Of a stretch of DNA of 64,000 nucleotides, positions 56,654-64,000 are shown one piece after another. Origin of the DNA: an uncultured SAR116 cluster alpha proteobacterium (GTDB lineage: Bacteria; Pseudomonadota; Alphaproteobacteria; Puniceispirillales; Puniceispirillaceae). Position 1 is the first letter of the stretch. Each line of letters opens with the position of its first letter. A program made the translations under genes and the position numbers. The DNA lies in contig CACHEI010000004.1 in assembly GCA_902578815.1 (NCBI GenBank), forward strand, positions 1 to 64,000, in the 5' to 3' direction. The notes under the pieces were generated by a model, which did no database searches, was not told the DNA's origin, and saw nothing but the letters and a program-made list of their open reading frames with translations.

Positions 56654-57436
56654 ATGGACTCTATCAGAAAACTACTGTCAACTATAGTCATGAGCACTTC
56701 AAGAGCAAGTAAAGGGCTTTTAGTGGACCCTTCATTAAAACCAAATGTGTCAGCGGAACAGCGACAATCATGGCTCGAGAACGCTCAGGCTAACTTTGTG
56801 TCTAAAAGTGCAGCAAACAAAGAATATTATCAAATCATACTAGAGGCAGTATGGCCTGAGGGGCACGGAATTCCTGGTCCTATTTTGTCACAAGACGATC
56901 TTCGAGCAGCAATTGATAACTTTAGAGCGTCTCAAGGAAAGGGTCCTTACAAAGACGTTTTTAGGAGAGTGAGAGAATTACAAGGAGAAGAGGGTTTTAC
57001 ATCAATAATCAAAGAGGGCGTTAAATATCAGATACAATCGCTACAAATTGGCGCTAAACGTGAGCCTCGCGTGAAGTTATCAGGCAAGAATTGGAGAGAC
57101 TTGAAGAAAAAGTTTTCTGACTCCTGTGCGAATTGCGGAAGAAAAGAACCAGAAATCAAATTGACACCAGATCACCGTGTGCCAAGGTCCAAAGGGGGGA
57201 CTCAAGATATTGAAAACTGGCAACCACTATGTGAACCATGCAATGTTATAAAAAGTGCTTCATGTCAGGGATGTGCCTTGAACTGTTACACATGCAGTTG
57301 GGCTTTTCCTGAGACCTATAAACCAATTTTGATAAATGACTCAAATAAAGAACTCGTAGTGCGTGAAGCAATTAAAAGAGCAAAACATCCGTCAGATGTC
57401 GTAAACCAAATCCTTAATTCCTATTTCAGTAAATGA
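56654..57436 (+). CDS. HNH endonuclease, probable restriction enzyme
   Basis: A 260-residue protein. The C-terminal HNH/zinc module has CANCGRKEPEIKLTPDHRVP, then RSKGGTQDIENWQPLCEPCN: two CxxC pairs, the DH catalytic pair and Asn. A second Cys cluster (CQGCALNCYTC) may bind another zinc. The N-terminal ~150 residues are a helical region that may recognise DNA. Divergent from the m5C methyltransferase, 36 bp apart, it is the likely cognate nuclease. ATG 56690 is an alternative start; neither start has a strong ribosome binding site. Confidence 0.85.
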   Translation: MDSIRKLLSTIVMSTSRASKGLLVDPSLKPNVSAEQRQSWLENAQANFVSKSAANKEYYQIILEAVWPEGHGIPGPILSQDDLRAAIDNFRASQGKGPYKDVFRRVRELQGEEGFTSIIKEGVKYQIQSLQIGAKREPRVKLSGKNWRDLKKKFSDSCANCGRKEPEIKLTPDHRVPRSKGGTQDIENWQPLCEPCNVIKSASCQGCALNCYTCSWAFPETYKPILINDSNKELVVREAIKRAKHPSDVVNQILNSYFSK

Positions 57437-57693
57437 TATTTATGTTAACTATTTAAGGCGCGACATTCTCACTCATGAATAAACGCTAAGCCACCTGATA
57501 TAATCCGGCCGGTTAAGTCACCAAGGCCCATATTGCACGCTCACAAATCTGACGATGTTAACACCTTTCCAGAAAAAAAGGACCGTGCGAAGGCGGCCCG
57601 AGTTTAGGGAGGAGTTCAAACTCTATTTTGTCTTTTTAACTGACGACTTTGTTTGAATTTCTTCCCGACTGTGGTCTTTGCGTGGCAAATGTT

Positions 57694-57912
57694 TTAGCCT
57701 AATGGTAATAGTTCTTCAGTCACCATCTCATATATTCCGACGAATTCTGCGTCTTTTATCTGGTCTATTTGGAAATCAAACTTCTCGAGGCGCTTTGTCA
57801 GCATCACTTCGCACATTAGCGCTTGAGTCGTGCTAAGAGCCTGCCGTTTCGATAGCCCCACCGCTGCGGTTACCCTCTCTTTCAAATCTTCCAATTGCTT
57901 TTGGTCCAGCAT
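57694..57912 (-). CDS. Small hypothetical protein of the element
   Basis: ATG 57912 with GGAG 8 nt upstream is preferred to 57954. 72 residues, helical: MLDQKQLEDLKERVTAAVGL, then SKRQALSTTQALM and an acidic end. No family recognised. It lies 71 bp downstream of the Trp-rich gene at 57984 on the same strand and may share its transcript. Confidence 0.5.
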   Translation of the reverse strand: MLDQKQLEDLKERVTAAVGLSKRQALSTTQALMCEVMLTKRLEKFDFQIDQIKDAEFVGIYEMVTEELLPLG

Positions 57913-57983
57913 TTCTATCTCCGTCTCTTTTATGAGGAAGAACTGCCACAGCAATGAATGCTATGGCAGTCCTTTGTTGTGAC

Positions 57984-58481
57984 CTAACCCCAGACTTCTC
58001 TGGCAATGGCCTGAATATCTTCGACATCGAGGCAGCCTGTGTTGTTGATCCAATGATAATGATCAAGGTACTGATGCTCAGCCTCATCCTTCCAGGACGC
58101 CATTAGCATGTAAGCCGCTATGGTTTTCTCATCAGCTTTGGTCCGCCCTGAATAGGCAAGGAAGTTCCACCACCAGCTCCATGGAACATCATGATCATTG
58201 AGCCAATTATCCCAGAACGCCCAGCCCCAGGGTTTGGGGTTGATGTAGTAATTGGCAATTCTGTTATTCATGGGTGACCATGCCCATTCGACGCTGCACA
58301 CAAAGGTCAGCTTTCTTGGTGTGCCTTTGGGATAATGCTTGACGGTGATGGGGTCTTTCCATTCGATCAGGACATTGAGATCATCTGGCTTGGCAGGAAG
58401 CCCAATAACCTCATTCAGCCTCTGACCTGGCCGAACATCTGGTGTCATGGGAATGAAGGAAGTGTGTTTAGTAGGTTTCAT
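57984..58481 (-). CDS. Trp-rich hypothetical protein
   Basis: A 165-residue soluble protein with an unusual Trp/Tyr density: YYINPKPWGWAFWDNWLNDH and VPWSWWWNFLAYSGRTKADE. No known domain. Its leader (58488-58533) is an exact 46-bp copy of the leader of the gene at 58709, so both are probably expressed together. Possible element cargo. Confidence 0.6.
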   Translation of the reverse strand: MKPTKHTSFIPMTPDVRPGQRLNEVIGLPAKPDDLNVLIEWKDPITVKHYPKGTPRKLTFVCSVEWAWSPMNNRIANYYINPKPWGWAFWDNWLNDHDVPWSWWWNFLAYSGRTKADEKTIAAYMLMASWKDEAEHQYLDHYHWINNTGCLDVEDIQAIAREVWG

Positions 58482-58487
58482 TTTACT

Positions 58488-58533
58488 CTCCGCTTTAGTG
58501 CTTTAGCCGGAATGGCAAGGCGCACAAGTTGGT
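58488..58533 (-). repeat. Duplicated leader, copy A
   Basis: A 46-bp sequence immediately upstream of the minus-strand gene starting at 58481, identical to 58958-59003. On the minus strand it ends in GCACTAAAGCGGAG, which supplies the ribosome binding site. Confidence 0.85.
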
Positions 58534-58708
58534 GATTAAGTGCCTTTGGTTTGGTCTATTTAGTCTTCGATTTATCGTCAGTCTTTGTGTCTCCTCTTCT
58601 TCAAGTTTCTGCAGGAGCCTGAGTGATGATGATGATCGATTAGCCCGTGTTCTTGGCTCGAATCATTTCATAGCTACCTATGGTCTTAACTTTCGTAACG
58701 CCAACCAT

Positions 58709-58948
58709 TTAGCTCTCGTCCTTTGGGAGTGATCCCCATAGAAGTCCCTCCGGCTCTGGAGGTGTGTTCAGAACGAGTGGGGCGCTGGTGTAGTTATCCA
58801 GGTGATCAGCGTTGCTAAACGACCTCTCAAGCTTTGTGATCTTTAAGCCTGAGGAAGTCTGCTGATAGGTAACCAACTCCTGTTTAAGCAAGGTGCTTTC
58901 AGGTTGATTTGTTTTGGGATGGTAAAGGGAAACGTGGTGCGTAGTCAT
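58709..58948 (-). CDS. Hypothetical 79-residue protein of the element
   Basis: Starts at ATG 58948 behind a GGAGGA that is part of the duplicated leader. A polar, Thr/Ser-rich product opening MTTHHVSLYHPKTNQPESTL with no recognised domain. Similar leader but unrelated product to the gene at 57984. Confidence 0.5.
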   Translation of the reverse strand: MTTHHVSLYHPKTNQPESTLLKQELVTYQQTSSGLKITKLERSFSNADHLDNYTSAPLVLNTPPEPEGLLWGSLPKDES

Positions 58949-58957
58949 GACGCTGTC

Positions 58958-59003
58958 CTCCGCTTTAGTGCTTTAGCCGGAATGGCAAGGCGCACAAGTT
59001 GGT
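58958..59003 (-). repeat. Duplicated leader, copy B
   Basis: Second copy of the 46-bp leader; similarity goes on for 11 more bp with two mismatches. It lies directly upstream of the gene starting at 58948. Confidence 0.85.
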
Positions 59004-59373
59004 AATTAAATGCCCATTATTGATTTATGGATTGCTGGCTGTTTATTCAACCTTCGCTGGGAATTTTAAATAATTCGATAGTTATCAAACAAAGCTTACT
59101 TATGCGCATTATGATTAGATTGATACTGTTTTCACATGGTAAGCCGTCAAACAGATAAAGATGTAACCGAAGTCCGTGTTTATAAATACTGACTTGTTCC
59201 CATTCAATCGAAGCTGCCTTTTAGCCCCTGTCTGGTGGGGTGCAATCAAATAAGGATGTCATTTATTGGTAATGGCAGCCGTTATTTGCATCATGATGTA
59301 CAAATTGTGCGTTGTGGCGTTTAAAAATATGCAGTTAATGAGGAGATCTTTAATTTTCATTAGGATCGCTTCA
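59004..59373. other. Divergent regulatory gap in the element
   Basis: AT-rich space between the minus-strand leader and the AlpA-like gene. It should contain promoters for both directions; no specific operator was recognised. A longer frame from 59266 into the AlpA-like gene lacks a ribosome binding site. Confidence 0.4.
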
Positions 59374-59556
59374 ATGGATAAAATCTTAAACTGGCGTCAG
59401 GCTTATGAAATCCTCTCAATCAGCCGCCCTACCCTCTATTCACTAACCAACCAGGGTATTTTAAAACGGGTCAGGATCTCTAAGGGCCGCGTTGGATGGC
59501 CGCAGAGTGAAGTCACCAAATATATAGAAAGCCTGCTTAACCCAGCCAATCGGTGA
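59374..59556 (+). CDS. AlpA/excisionase-like DNA-binding protein
   Basis: Start set at ATG 59374 (MDKILNWRQAYEILSISRPT); 60 residues. The MerR-like winged helix continues LYSLTNQGILKRVRISKGRV, then GWPQSEVTKYIESLL, the AlpA pattern. In P4-type elements AlpA activates integrase or acts in excision. It is followed 4 bp later by the next gene, which favours an operon. Confidence 0.8.
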   Translation: MDKILNWRQAYEILSISRPTLYSLTNQGILKRVRISKGRVGWPQSEVTKYIESLLNPANR

Positions 59557-59560
59557 GGTC

Positions 59561-59935
59561 ATGGGCAGGTACAAACACCCAGGCAAGCCGCATAAGCGTG
59601 ACAAAGGCCAGTTTGTAGCTATTCCCTATACAATGCTACTTCACCCCTCATACCAGGCGCTCTCTGCTGATGCACGTTGCATCTTGATTCAAATGCATCT
59701 TGGCTTTAATGGCCATAATAATGGCAAGATTGTATTTTCCATTCGGCAGGCGATGGAGTGTATTCGTTCAGGAAGCGAAAGAGCTAAGAGGGCAATGGAT
59801 CAATTGCAAAAACACGGGTTCATCGTTTGTCATTCCAACTCAAGCTTTACCATGAAAACAAAAAAAGCGCGCGAGTGGGAAATCACCTTTCAACAAATGC
59901 CAAACAGCCCCCCTTCCCATCTTTGGAAAAAATAA
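59561..59935 (+). CDS. Winged-helix-like protein of the element
   Basis: A 124-residue basic protein behind GAGG: YKHPGKPHKRDKGQFVAIPY, LSADARCILIQMHLGFNGHN, then FSIRQAMECIRSGSERAKRA and MDQLQKHGFIVCH. The layout (short helix, winged-helix core, beta hairpin) resembles the HTH proteins that replace replication initiators or regulators on small rhodobacterial elements. DNA binding is inferred. Confidence 0.6.
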   Translation: MGRYKHPGKPHKRDKGQFVAIPYTMLLHPSYQALSADARCILIQMHLGFNGHNNGKIVFSIRQAMECIRSGSERAKRAMDQLQKHGFIVCHSNSSFTMKTKKAREWEITFQQMPNSPPSHLWKK

Positions 59936-60514
59936 TTAACGGTTCCATGTCAGCTACCGATGGTGGCCGATATGGAACTGTCTCATAGTCTCGAGCGCAA
60001 AGACGCATGCCCATAGTTCCAGCTCAGACACTGTTATGGGGTATTTTGAGCAACTGACGGTTCCAGTATGGCTACACATATAATATACCAGGCAACTAAG
60101 TGTCAGCGTAGCAGCAGTACAGCCTCCAAAATAACTCTAATAAGAGCAAATCTGCATACTTCTTGTATCGCTGAGGTAAACGCAGGCAGCTGCCCTCGAC
60201 ACTACATCCGTAGCTTTTCTGCTGCTGCTTTTTTGAAAAACCAGTCACGCCTATTGGTCGTAGCAATCAGATTACTATCATCTCTTTCTTGATCTGCGCT
60301 GTTGGCCCAAGCGAAAACAGCGACGAGCCTTTTCTGAGAAAATGTGTCAGGCATATCAGTTGCAAGGGAATGTTTTGGATTTTTTGCCCCCGCCCCTCAA
60401 CTAAAGCCCCTCAACCCAGAAACTTCCAGGCGCTAATTTTGGCGGACCAATTATGTAGCCCCGGTGTAGCCCCAAGTAAAAAAAAGGGCCGCAGCGTACT
60501 GCAACCCATTGAAA
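59936..60514. other. Right arm of the element, no gene seen
   Basis: Frames here are short and unconvincing. The only recognised signal is the arm-site copy at 60454-60474. Confidence 0.5.
60454..60474. promoter_or_regulatory. Candidate integrase arm site, right end
   Basis: Perfect 21-bp copy of 54501-54521 containing two TGTAGCCCC units, 40 bp inside the right att repeat. Confidence 0.6.
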
Positions 60515-60566
60515 TTATGGCGATTCCGGGAGGACTCGAACCCCCAACCTGCTGATTAGAAGTCAG
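60515..60566. repeat. Attachment site inside tRNA-Arg
   Basis: 52-bp segment covering the 3' part of the intact tRNA-Arg, identical to 54321-54372. Confidence 0.95.
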
Positions 60567-60594
60567 CTGCTCTATCCAGTTGAGCTACGGAACC
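60518..60594 (-). tRNA. tRNA-Arg (anticodon TCT)
   Basis: On the minus strand: acceptor GGTTCCG/CGGAATC (one G-T pair), anticodon loop CTTCTAA, T-arm GGGGGTTCGAGTCCTCC, discriminator G and encoded CCA. It stays intact because the element restores the 3' end. Confidence 0.97.
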
Positions 60595-60668
60595 ACTTGC
60601 CACTGTACTGCCTGATTTCTGATGATTTGTCCAGGTAACATCAAGCTGTTAGCGGGGGTATACGATTC

Positions 60669-60989
60669 CTAATGCGTCCAAGAACCACGGCGTGTATGTG
60701 CGAAATTATCGGCATAGGCTCTTGGCTTAACGCGGCGTGTTTTGGGTTCAGCCAAGTCATAGGCTATTTGATGCGCTTCGGCATAGGCGATCGCTGTCTC
60801 ACGGTTAGGAAACCGCATGCGCACCTGCCGTTTGGTATCGGCGGAGCTTTGCCAGCCCATCAGAACGTCAGGTTGCACTAAGGAGCTCCGTGGATATTCC
60901 AGCACCCATTGGTTACCGCGACTAACTGTTGCATTGCGTCCAGACTGCATTGAAGTCTTGCTTGGTCTGTAGATTTTAGCGCGCGTCAT
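60669..60989 (-). CDS. ETC complex I subunit (NDUFS4-like)
   Basis: A 106-residue protein of the NDUFS4/NDUFA4-type accessory family: MTRAKIYRPSKTSMQSGRNA, WVLEYPRSSLVQPDVLMGW, then VRMRFPNRETAIAYAEAHQI. In alphaproteobacteria this is an accessory subunit at the NADH-dehydrogenase module of complex I, shared with mitochondria. It is a good alphaproteobacterial marker. It stands alone between two tRNA genes. Confidence 0.93.
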   Translation of the reverse strand: MTRAKIYRPSKTSMQSGRNATVSRGNQWVLEYPRSSLVQPDVLMGWQSSADTKRQVRMRFPNRETAIAYAEAHQIAYDLAEPKTRRVKPRAYADNFAHTRRGSWTH

Positions 60990-61089
60990 GAACCGCTCCT
61001 AGCTTTTTTTGGGAGCGTCTCGCTCCACTGATTTGAAGATATACTAGCTGCAACTTCCGCTGGCGCGTCTATTAAAAAATCGCGGCGAT

Positions 61090-61166
<77 letters not shown>

Positions 61167-61278
61167 ACGCGTCTTTGTCTATCGCTTGTCCAGAGCAAAT
61201 TCAAGTCCTGTTATGACCACTTTTGTGAAATTATTTCACCGCAATTATTTCATCGTAATGACCTCGCCATTGCTGACG

Positions 61279-61770
61279 CTAATGGTCAACTGGGAGGACC
61301 AGTCGCGTTTCCGGCCCGATGCCGAGCTTTTCTGCCTCCCCTGCATTCAACTCCAGCACATATTGCGCCGTTGAGCGCCGCGGCGTCAGCGTCAGCGGCG
61401 GCACATCTTGTTGTAGAGAGACAAATTTGCCGGCCCTGTCAAAAAAGACCATATCAAGCGGGATCAATGTATTCTTCATCCAGAACGCGCGCATCCCCTC
61501 ACCCTCATAAATGAACAGCATTCCCGTCCGTGCGGGCAGCTCCTCGCGATACATCAACCCCTGGCGGCGCTGCGCCTCGTCACTGGCAAATTCAACCGTG
61601 ATAAATAGATTTCCGCTTACCGTGCCGACAAGCTCGATCTCGCCGCTGGCAAAATGCTCCAGGTCCTGCGCGGTTGCAGGCTTCATTAGCAGCCAAAACC
61701 CGATGATAAGAGCAGAGATCCCAGCCGCACGCAAGCCCCGGACATGCATGTTGCTTGGGGTAGCATGCAT
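61279..61770 (-). CDS. Exported DUF192 protein
   Basis: Start set at ATG 61770 with AGGAG 8 nt upstream. A signal peptide or anchor (ISALIIGFWLLMKPATAQD) is followed by the DUF192 domain: VEFASDEAQRRQGLMYREEL, GMLFIYEGEGMRAFWMKNTL and PLDMVFFDRAGKFVSLQQDV. About 163 residues. DUF192 proteins are small periplasmic beta-barrels of unclear role. It follows the mrpD-type gene by 10 bp on the same strand, so it is probably in that operon. Confidence 0.9.
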   Translation of the reverse strand: MHATPSNMHVRGLRAAGISALIIGFWLLMKPATAQDLEHFASGEIELVGTVSGNLFITVEFASDEAQRRQGLMYREELPARTGMLFIYEGEGMRAFWMKNTLIPLDMVFFDRAGKFVSLQQDVPPLTLTPRRSTAQYVLELNAGEAEKLGIGPETRLVLPVDH

Positions 61771-61780
61771 CGCGCTTCTC

Positions 61781-63505
61781 CTAGCCAAGCAGCAGATAGC
61801 CAAGCAACAGCAACAGCGAAAGTAGCAGGGCCTGCACCATCACCGCTCGTCCGGGGACAGTGGGGCCGGAAATCGGCGCATGCATTACCCGGTCAATCAC
61901 CGCCCAGCCCATATCGCGGTACCAGATCAGCATCCGCAAAAAACTGCCCCAGACCCCCACCATAGCGCTCACTACCGGTCGACCAAGGCGGGGCACAAGC
62001 GATCGGTAGAACCAGTCAGAATTCAAAACAGTTGATGGAATTTCAGGAGGATACCACTTCATCCTTACCAAAAATATGAAGGCGAGCATGGCAAAGATCA
62101 GCAGCTGCAACTGGCCGGTCACATGACTGACGTCGTAGGGGTGGTAATCAACCGCATAGGGTAAGATAGCATAGAGCGGTTTCGGAAACACACCAATGCC
62201 AACACACAGCAACGCGGCAATACCCATCGCAACACGCATGCCAATAGGCGCCTCGCCCGTCTTGTGCCTGGAAGGATGTGCGAAAAAGGCAAAATAAGGA
62301 ATTTTGATCCCGGAATGTTCAAGCACGCCGGCCGAGGCAAACAGCAGCACCATATAGGCCCAGACGATGCCGGTGTCGCCAAGTGCCGACATCGTCAGTG
62401 ACTTCGCGACAAAACCGGAGAAGAGAGGAAATGCCGAGATCGACATCGCCCCGATCATGCAGCAGACCATAGTAAAGGGCATCTGCCGATACAGCCCGCC
62501 AAGTGCCGACGCTTTGATCGTACCAACCTGATAAAGCACCGCACCCATGCTCATAAAAAGCAGCGCCTTGTAGAGAATATGCACGAAGGCATGCGCCACT
62601 GCGCCATTGAGCGCCAGTTCCGAGCCGATGCCGACCGCTACGACCATAAAGCCAAGCTGGTTGTTTAGGCTGAAGGCAAGCACGCGGCGCAGATCATTCT
62701 CAATCACCGCAAAGAACACCGGCAGCGCGGTCATCGCTGCGCCGATCCAGATCAGCATGTCGGTTCCAGCAAAGCCTCGCGCCAGCGCATAGATGGCCAG
62801 CTTGGTGGTAAAGGCAGACAGCGCCACCGTCCCGGTCGCCGTTGCCTCTGGGTAGGCGTCCTGCAGCCAGCCATTGAGGAACGGAAAGGCCGCCTTGATG
62901 CCAAAAGCGAAAAAGACCAGCCACACGCCAAGCGCATCCGGCCCACCAAATGACATGCTGTCAAAACTGATCGTGCCGCCATGGCTGGCAATGACCGCCG
63001 CCCCGGCCAGCAACAACACGCCGCTCAGCACCTGAAACAGCAGATAGCGCATTGCCGCGCGCTGCGCCCTATCGGTGCCTGCCGCAAGGATCAGGAACAC
63101 CGATGTCACCGCGGTGGCCTCCCACCAGATGAACAAAGTGATCAGATCGCCCGCATGTACCGCGGCAATCGCCGCCCCGGCATAGGACAGGCTGGCCGTA
63201 TGCTCGCTCCATTTGCGGTCATGCCAGCTGTAGATCACATTCAGCGCCGCCGCGATATGGAAGATCAGCGCAAACGGAAATGTTAGATGATCAGCGCGGT
63301 ACAGAACCAGCTCCAGCCCCATAACCTGCCATACAGCATGCACACCAGCACCGGTTGCAAGCCCAAAGGCCGACAGTGCAATTGCTGCCAACATCCAGAT
63401 CTGACGCGCCACATGCGGGATCCACGGCACGGCAAAGGCGGCCAGGATCATGATCAATCCGGGTGGCCAGCTGGCGATATTGAACGAGATCATCGGATCA
63501 GTCAT
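61781..63505 (-). CDS. mrpD: Mrp-type cation/H+ antiporter subunit D
   Basis: Start set at ATG 63505 (MTDPMISFNIASWPPG), overlapping the previous gene by 8 bp. About 574 residues and 14 or more membrane helices of the proton-conducting NuoL/M/N-MrpA/D family. Family marks: the conserved Glu in LFIWWEATAVTSVF, the Lys in FGIKAAFPFLNGWLQDAYPE, and HAFVHILYKALLFMSMGAVL. It moves H+ against Na+ or K+ within the Mrp complex. A second D-like subunit is encoded just upstream. Confidence 0.88.
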   Translation of the reverse strand: MTDPMISFNIASWPPGLIMILAAFAVPWIPHVARQIWMLAAIALSAFGLATGAGVHAVWQVMGLELVLYRADHLTFPFALIFHIAAALNVIYSWHDRKWSEHTASLSYAGAAIAAVHAGDLITLFIWWEATAVTSVFLILAAGTDRAQRAAMRYLLFQVLSGVLLLAGAAVIASHGGTISFDSMSFGGPDALGVWLVFFAFGIKAAFPFLNGWLQDAYPEATATGTVALSAFTTKLAIYALARGFAGTDMLIWIGAAMTALPVFFAVIENDLRRVLAFSLNNQLGFMVVAVGIGSELALNGAVAHAFVHILYKALLFMSMGAVLYQVGTIKASALGGLYRQMPFTMVCCMIGAMSISAFPLFSGFVAKSLTMSALGDTGIVWAYMVLLFASAGVLEHSGIKIPYFAFFAHPSRHKTGEAPIGMRVAMGIAALLCVGIGVFPKPLYAILPYAVDYHPYDVSHVTGQLQLLIFAMLAFIFLVRMKWYPPEIPSTVLNSDWFYRSLVPRLGRPVVSAMVGVWGSFLRMLIWYRDMGWAVIDRVMHAPISGPTVPGRAVMVQALLLSLLLLLGYLLLG

Positions 63506-63737
63506 TATAATAATCCTCATCACGCATGATCATCATCCGTAGCCATTTGCCGACCTGTACAATGAACAGGAAGGCGGCAAACCCAAAGAGCGCCGGAAAC
63601 AGCGGAAAATCTTCCGCCGCCACCTCGCCATGCCGGTGGAGGATGAATTCCAGAACGACAAGCAGCAGCGCCAGCGCCAGGAGGCCCATGGTGAACTGGC
63701 TACCAAGCCGCTGCAAAGCTGTTTTCCGCTCATCCAT
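63498..63737 (-). CDS. Small membrane protein between two MrpD-type genes
   Basis: A 79-residue protein with two membrane helices (FTMGLLALALLLVVLEFIL and PALFGFAAFLFIVQVGKWL) and a charged C-terminus (MRDEDYYND). It overlaps the downstream mrpD start and begins 4 bp after the upstream D-type gene. Likely a small accessory subunit of the antiporter. No family recognised. Confidence 0.7.
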   Translation of the reverse strand: MDERKTALQRLGSQFTMGLLALALLLVVLEFILHRHGEVAAEDFPLFPALFGFAAFLFIVQVGKWLRMMIMRDEDYYND

Positions 63738-63741
63738 GGCC

Positions 63742-64000
63742 CTACCCTGCCATCAGTTTTGCCAGAGCGTTGATCTGGTCAACAAAGAAAAACAACAGTA
63801 CCGACAGGGTCGCCGTCGCCACTGGCGGGACCACCGTCAGTGGCTGGCTCGTCACCTCGACCTGCCGTGTTTTAGGCCGGAAAAAGGCACGCTGCACCGG
63901 CTCCAGCAGGTAATAGATATTCAGCAGCGAAGACAGCCCCAGCACCGCCAGCACCAACACGAGATCACGTTCCATTGCGCCAAGCATCAGGTAGAATTTT
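63742..64000 (-). CDS. Second Mrp D-type subunit, C-terminal part (cut by window)
   Basis: The frame is open to the window end and reads KFYLMLGAMERDLVLVLAVL, then GLSSLLNIYYLLEPVQRAFF. This is the late part of a NuoN/MrpD-type proton-conducting subunit (compare the family pattern KWYLxxGAxE...SSLLNxxYfLpxvxRAFF). An ATG at 63987 is internal, not the start. The order D-like, small protein, D-like is typical of alphaproteobacterial Mrp clusters. Confidence 0.8.
   Translation of the reverse strand, partial: KFYLMLGAMERDLVLVLAVLGLSSLLNIYYLLEPVQRAFFRPKTRQVEVTSQPLTVVPPVATATLSVLLFFFVDQINALAKLMAG

Larger units (their letters stand above)
54321..60566. mobile_element. Integrative element in tRNA-Arg(TCT)
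   Basis: A 6.2-kb element bounded by a perfect 52-bp direct repeat of the tRNA-Arg 3' portion. It encodes a P4-type tyrosine integrase at the left end, an m5C methyltransferase/HNH nuclease pair, small hypotheticals, an AlpA-like regulator and a winged-helix-like protein. No conjugation or capsid genes are present, so mobility would need outside help. Confidence 0.93.

Noticed and set aside
60289..60555. Plus-strand frame ending in the tRNA-Arg region
   Set aside because: It runs into the att repeat and antisense tRNA and has no protein-like features.

Overview
The window looks like a chromosomal segment of a free-living marine alphaproteobacterium, perhaps SAR116/Puniceispirillales-like. 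The grounds are an AapJQMP amino-acid transporter, an NDUFS4-like complex I accessory protein, paired Mrp-type antiporter D subunits, a long-form HisG his operon, an oxidoreductase-SelD fusion with SelU, moderate base composition and tRNA-targeted islands. The taxonomic guess is inference; no rRNA gene is present.

Layout. (1) 1-8.7 kb, plus strand: a Met-rich 16-residue repeat protein (5' end cut by the window), an ABC exporter whose ATPase and peptidase motifs are all degenerate, a HlyD-type adaptor with an N-terminal cyclic-nucleotide-binding domain, a CHASE2 adenylate cyclase and a FecR-domain protein. Together they read as a possibly cAMP-controlled type I secretion system. (2) 9-13.3 kb: tRNA-Cys, a flavin reductase, an oxidoreductase-SelD fusion and the tRNA 2-selenouridine synthase. 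(3) 13.3-20.5 kb: a decayed island at tRNA-Asn. It holds two extra copies of the tRNA 3' end that bound roughly 1-kb modules, related small minus-strand gene remnants, a mini CDGSH-like protein, a short class II ribonucleotide reductase and an XRE regulator. (4) 20.5-26.6 kb, minus strand: his operon yerC-hisG-hisCB(fused)-hisH-hisA-hisF-hisIE. (5) 26.7-36.6 kb: PhyH dioxygenase, SixA-like phosphatase, cysK-sseA, aapJQMP and a histone-deacetylase-fold amidohydrolase.

(6) 36.7-40.3 kb: a DUF4856-type exported protein behind a palindrome-rich promoter, a membrane sterol-desaturase-family hydroxylase and two small unknowns. (7) 40.5-49.8 kb: a LacI-controlled sugar or compatible-solute ABC operon with a GH63-like hydrolase, divergent from a probable GT-A-type glycosyltransferase, with two LacI-type operators between them. 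(8) 50.4-53.9 kb: SDR, VOC, two small secreted proteins and a frameshifted TRAP DctM pseudogene. (9) 54.3-60.6 kb: a 6.2-kb integrative element in tRNA-Arg(TCT), bounded by a perfect 52-bp repeat. It carries a P4-type integrase, an m5C methyltransferase/HNH nuclease pair, small hypotheticals, an AlpA-like regulator and a winged-helix-like protein. (10) 60.5-64 kb, minus strand: tRNA-Arg, NDUFS4-like, tRNA-Pro, DUF192 and the end of an Mrp antiporter operon.

The best candidates for something undescribed are the cyclic-nucleotide-linked secretion locus at the left edge and the integrase-less stacked modules at tRNA-Asn. All functional calls come from reading the sequence; no database search was run.
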